Positions 21,974 through 24,534 of a DNA stretch of 24,534 nucleotides are shown one piece after another. Position 1 is the stretch's first letter, and every line of letters starts with the position of its first letter. Origin of the DNA: CAZVAR01 sp964625225 (GTDB lineage: Bacteria; Pseudomonadota; Alphaproteobacteria; JAJUGE01); the NCBI GenBank assembly GCA_964625225.1, contig CAZVAR010000041.1:1-24534 (forward strand), in the 5' to 3' direction. Below the pieces are notes generated by a model. It was not told where the DNA came from. It ran no database searches and saw only the letters and a list, made by a program, of their open reading frames with translations. The position numbers and the translations under genes are program-made.

Positions 21974-22037
21974 GGCCCGATGAAAAGTTGCGCACCGGAA
22001 TGCGGCCGCCCGATCGGAAAGCTGCGATCGACCGAAC

Positions 22038-22067
22038 TATATAGCGGCCGCCACGCCGCATCGCCAA
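22038..22067 (-). promoter_or_regulatory. Likely bamD promoter
   Basis: On the minus strand TTGGCG (22067-22062) and TATATA (22043-22038) are 18 bases apart, with the -10 about 65 bases upstream of the bamD ATG. The TATATA stands out from surrounding GC. The spacing and matches (4/6 and 5/6) are acceptable for a vegetative promoter. Confidence 0.5.
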
Positions 22068-22088
22068 CCCTTGGCGGCGGGGGGCGTA

Positions 22089-23045
22089 TCAGGCCGTTGC
22101 GACGGTCGGTAATGCTTCCGAGCCGGTGGCTGGAAGCCGTATCCAGCACCACGCCTGCGGATCAGCGAACAAGCGACGAAGCAGCGCATTATTCAAGGCA
22201 TGGCCGGATTGAACACCCTCGAACCGGCCGAGTACCGGGGCGCCGGCGAGATAGAGATCGCCGACGGCATCCAGGATCTTGTGCCGCACGAACTCATCCG
22301 GATACCGCAGCCCGCCCTCGTTCAGCACGCGATCGCCATCGATCACGACGGCATTGTCCAGCGAGCCGCCGAGCGCCAGTCCGGCAGCGCGCATCCGGTC
22401 GACGTCCTCAAGGAAGCCGAAGGTGCGGGCGCGCGCGATCTCCCGCACGAACGCACCCGGCACCATCCGGAATCCGCGACGCTGCCGGCCGATGAGGCTG
22501 CCCGGAAAATCGATCTCCAGGACGAAGTAGGAGCGCCAATCCGGGCGAAGCGCGACCCGGCGTGATCCCTCGACGATCTCGATCGGCTCCAGGATCCGAA
22601 GAGCCCGTCGTGCCGCCGGCTGCGGGACGGAACCGGCCGCCACGATACGATCCACAATCGGTGCCGCACTGCCGTCGAGGGCGGGCGTCTCCGGGGCGTT
22701 CAGTTCGATCACTGCATTGTCGATCTCGCAGCCGGCGAGGGCGGCGAGGACATGCTCGACGGTGGCGACCCGCGCGCCGCGGTCGTTGCCCAGCACCGTG
22801 CAGAGGCGGGTGTCGACCACGCGATCCCATCGTGCCGGGATATCGCCGGTGCCGGGAGGAAGGTCGGTCCTGCGGAACAGAATGCCGGTGTCGGGTCCGG
22901 CTGGCAGTATGGTCAGCGTCACCGGCCGACCGCTATGCAGACCTATCCCCCGGCAACGCAGCGGACGACGCAGCGTCCGTTGCCGGGAGGCAGCGGACAG
23001 CGGCATCGGGGTGCCGGGCGGCATCCTGCGACCGAGACTCAGCAT
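22089..23045 (-). CDS. lpxC: UDP-3-O-acyl-N-acetylglucosamine deacetylase LpxC
   Basis: A 318-residue LpxC, the committed zinc-dependent deacetylase of lipid A biosynthesis. Zinc ligands are His98 (VEHVLAAL), His255 and Asp259 (HKILDAVGDL); the catalytic Glu97 precedes His98, and His282 in SGHALNNALL is the expected general acid. The substrate-binding beginning TLRRPLRCRGIGLHSG (24-39) and ARTFGFLEDVDRMRAAGLAL are typical. Length is normal. The start could be M1, M8 or M14; M1 is chosen with GGGA at short spacing. It lies 106 bp downstream of ftsZ. A terminator-like hairpin separates it from ftsZ, so it needs its own promoter, which I could not place in the 30 bases that remain. Confidence 0.97.
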   Translation of the reverse strand: MLSLGRRMPPGTPMPLSAASRQRTLRRPLRCRGIGLHSGRPVTLTILPAGPDTGILFRRTDLPPGTGDIPARWDRVVDTRLCTVLGNDRGARVATVEHVLAALAGCEIDNAVIELNAPETPALDGSAAPIVDRIVAAGSVPQPAARRALRILEPIEIVEGSRRVALRPDWRSYFVLEIDFPGSLIGRQRRGFRMVPGAFVREIARARTFGFLEDVDRMRAAGLALGGSLDNAVVIDGDRVLNEGGLRYPDEFVRHKILDAVGDLYLAGAPVLGRFEGVQSGHALNNALLRRLFADPQAWCWIRLPATGSEALPTVATA

Positions 23046-23075
23046 CCTGTTCCCACTGTAGCACCCGAAACGAAA

Positions 23076-23109
23076 GCTCCGGGGTCAGGCTAACTGCTGG
23101 CCCCGGAGC
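23076..23109 (-). terminator. Rho-independent terminator after ftsZ
   Basis: The arms are GCTCCGGGGCCAG (23109-23097, minus strand) and CTGACCCCGGAGC (23088-23076), a 13-bp stem with one G-U pair and an 8-base loop. TTTCGTTTC follows on the minus strand. It lies 42 bases after the ftsZ stop and ends 30 bases before the lpxC start. Confidence 0.7.
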
Positions 23110-23151
23110 GCTCAATTCACGCTTTGTTACCGGTTGTTACAGCATCCGGCT

Positions 23152-24534
23152 TCAGTTCGCCTGCCGGCGCAGAAAGGCGGGAATGTCGAGCAGATCCTCC
23201 TCCTGCTTGGAGATCGCCAGGCGGTCCGACGGATCGAGGCCGCCGAGCTGTCGGCGTTCACCGGACTCGCCCGGCGTCGGCGCCGCCGGCTTGCGCTCCG
23301 GAACCGGGGCGGTCGCTGCCGGGGGCGGAGCAGCAGGCTCCTGTCGGCTGCGGCCGGTTCCAGTGACCCGCTCCAACAGGCTGGGCAGGCGCAATCCGCG
23401 GCGACGATGGTCGGGCTCGGCCACCGATTTCGCGGCACCTCCCGGCGTCACCGGCCGTGGGGCAATGAACGGCCCGTCGGCAACCGGGCGGGACGGCTCC
23501 GTCGGATAACCGGGGGTGCTCAGATTGGTCGGGGTGGACCAGGTGGCGCTGACGACGCGATGGCCCGGGGCGGTCGCGGCAGGCTGGCCGGCGGACGAAC
23601 CGGCATCCGCTCCGAAGGGCCAATTCGCCGGATCCCGCTGCTGCGTTTCCGGTGCGGTCTCGGCGGTGCGGGCGGTGGCCGCGGCGGCAACGGGCTCGGT
23701 AGTTTCCGATGGCGTGGCCTCCGTGGTCGTCGCGACAGCACCGGCTGGTTTGGTGTTGATCGCCGGCTTCACCGGGAACGGAGTCACCCGATCGAGGCCG
23801 TGACCCGCCTCGAACTGGTGGGGTCCCATCCGGTCGTGCGCCGCATCGATGCCGGTCGCGACCACGGACACCCGCATGATGCCTTCGAGGGTCTCGTCGA
23901 AGGTGGCGCCGAAGATGATGTTGGCGTCCGGATCGACCTCGTCGCGGATACGGTTGGCCGCCTCATCGACCTCGAACAAAGTCATGTCGAGGCCACCGGT
24001 AATGTTGATGAGGATGCCGCGAGCGCCCTTCATCGACATGTCGTCGAGGAGCGGATTGGAGATTGCGGCCTCGGCGGCGTCGATGGCCCGCTTCTCGCCG
24101 GATGCCTCGCCGGTGCCCATCATTGCCTTGCCCATCTCGCGCATGACGGAGCGGACGTCGGCGAAGTCGAGGTTGATCAGGCCTTCCTTGACCATCAGGT
24201 CGGTGATGCAGGCGACGCCCGAATAGAGCACCTGGTCCGCCATGGCGAAGGCGTCGGCGAAGGTGGTCTTGTCGTTGGCGATGCGGAAGAGGTTCTGGTT
24301 CGGGATGACGATGAGGGTATCGACGCACTTCTGCAGTTCCTCGATGCCCTGATCCGCTGTCTTCATGCGGCGCTGGCCCTCGAAGTGGAACGGCTTGGTC
24401 ACGACGCCGACGGTCAGGATGCCCTTGTCGCGCGCCGCGCGCGCCACCACCGGCGTCGCGCCCGTGCCGGTGCCGCCGCCCATGCCGGCGGTGACGAAGC
24501 ACATATGCGTGTTGGACAGGTGGTCCATGATCTC
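23152..24534 (-). CDS. ftsZ: Cell division protein FtsZ (C-terminal part)
   Basis: The coding frame runs off the right edge of the window, so the N-terminus (roughly 90-100 residues) is missing; 460 residues are visible. The tubulin/FtsZ signature AGMGGGTGTGATP lies near the start, followed by the GTPase T7 synergy loop DKTTFADAFAMADQVLYSG and LINLDFADVRSVMREMGKA. The C-terminal subdomain has GILINITGGLDMTLFEVDEA and PDANIIFGATFDETLEGI. A long disordered linker (about 200 residues, Ala/Pro/Thr-rich) follows, and the C-terminal conserved peptide DIPAFLRRQAN binds FtsA/FzlC-type partners. FtsZ forms the division ring in the cytoplasm. The long linker is characteristic of alphaproteobacterial FtsZ. 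A terminator follows the stop. Confidence 0.98.
   Translation of the reverse strand, partial: EIMDHLSNTHMCFVTAGMGGGTGTGATPVVARAARDKGILTVGVVTKPFHFEGQRRMKTADQGIEELQKCVDTLIVIPNQNLFRIANDKTTFADAFAMADQVLYSGVACITDLMVKEGLINLDFADVRSVMREMGKAMMGTGEASGEKRAIDAAEAAISNPLLDDMSMKGARGILINITGGLDMTLFEVDEAANRIRDEVDPDANIIFGATFDETLEGIMRVSVVATGIDAAHDRMGPHQFEAGHGLDRVTPFPVKPAINTKPAGAVATTTEATPSETTEPVAAAATARTAETAPETQQRDPANWPFGADAGSSAGQPAATAPGHRVVSATWSTPTNLSTPGYPTEPSRPVADGPFIAPRPVTPGGAAKSVAEPDHRRRGLRLPSLLERVTGTGRSRQEPAAPPPAATAPVPERKPAAPTPGESGERRQLGGLDPSDRLAISKQEEDLLDIPAFLRRQAN

Overview
The window looks like a chromosomal segment of a GC-rich alphaproteobacterium, probably of the Rhodospirillales or a related order. The main evidence is the order ftsZ, lpxC, bamD, recN, ligA on the minus strand at the right end (about 16950 to 24534), a known alphaproteobacterial arrangement, together with an FtsZ ending in the alphaproteobacterial-type tail DIPAFLRRQAN. 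Codon use is GC3-rich almost throughout. No rRNA, tRNA, CRISPR array, insertion sequence or integrase was seen.

Left part (1 to about 7800) is an accessory-looking mosaic. It starts with a truncated ACR3 arsenite-efflux gene, a possible 43-residue membrane protein, and an alpha/beta hydrolase. A tight lemA-TPM-TPM operon on the minus strand follows. After about 560 bp with no gene comes a compact plus-strand run of four small uncharacterised ORFs (4512-5628), each with a good ribosome binding site. Then come an L,D-transpeptidase on the minus strand and a thioesterase-pentapeptide repeat pair on the plus strand, whose start overlaps that of the transpeptidase. A 510-bp stretch with a decayed ORF (coding signal continuing past a TAG) closes this part.

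Middle part (7790 to 16860) holds a trypsin-fold/PDZ protein that has lost its catalytic triad, a UvrD/PcrA helicase, a CRP-like palindrome, a tiny membrane ORF, prmA and a strong bidirectional terminator. Beyond these are a helical hypothetical protein, a structured leader, an aminopeptidase P with an unusual 90-residue N-terminal extension, a threonine dehydratase-like PLP enzyme and a lipoprotein.

Right part (16953 to 24534) is the conserved housekeeping block for cell division (ftsZ), lipid A synthesis (lpxC), outer-membrane protein assembly (bamD), recombination repair (recN) and DNA ligation (ligA). recN has its own near-consensus promoter and a leader of about 270 nt. That leader carries a 25-codon ORF with a strong ribosome binding site, ending inside four tandem 10-bp repeats, which suggests undescribed regulation of recN. 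The most interesting leads are this leader, the four-gene small operon, the TAG-interrupted ORF, and the pseudoprotease (a degenerate family I believe has been seen elsewhere in alphaproteobacteria). No complete new defence or biosynthetic system could be demonstrated.
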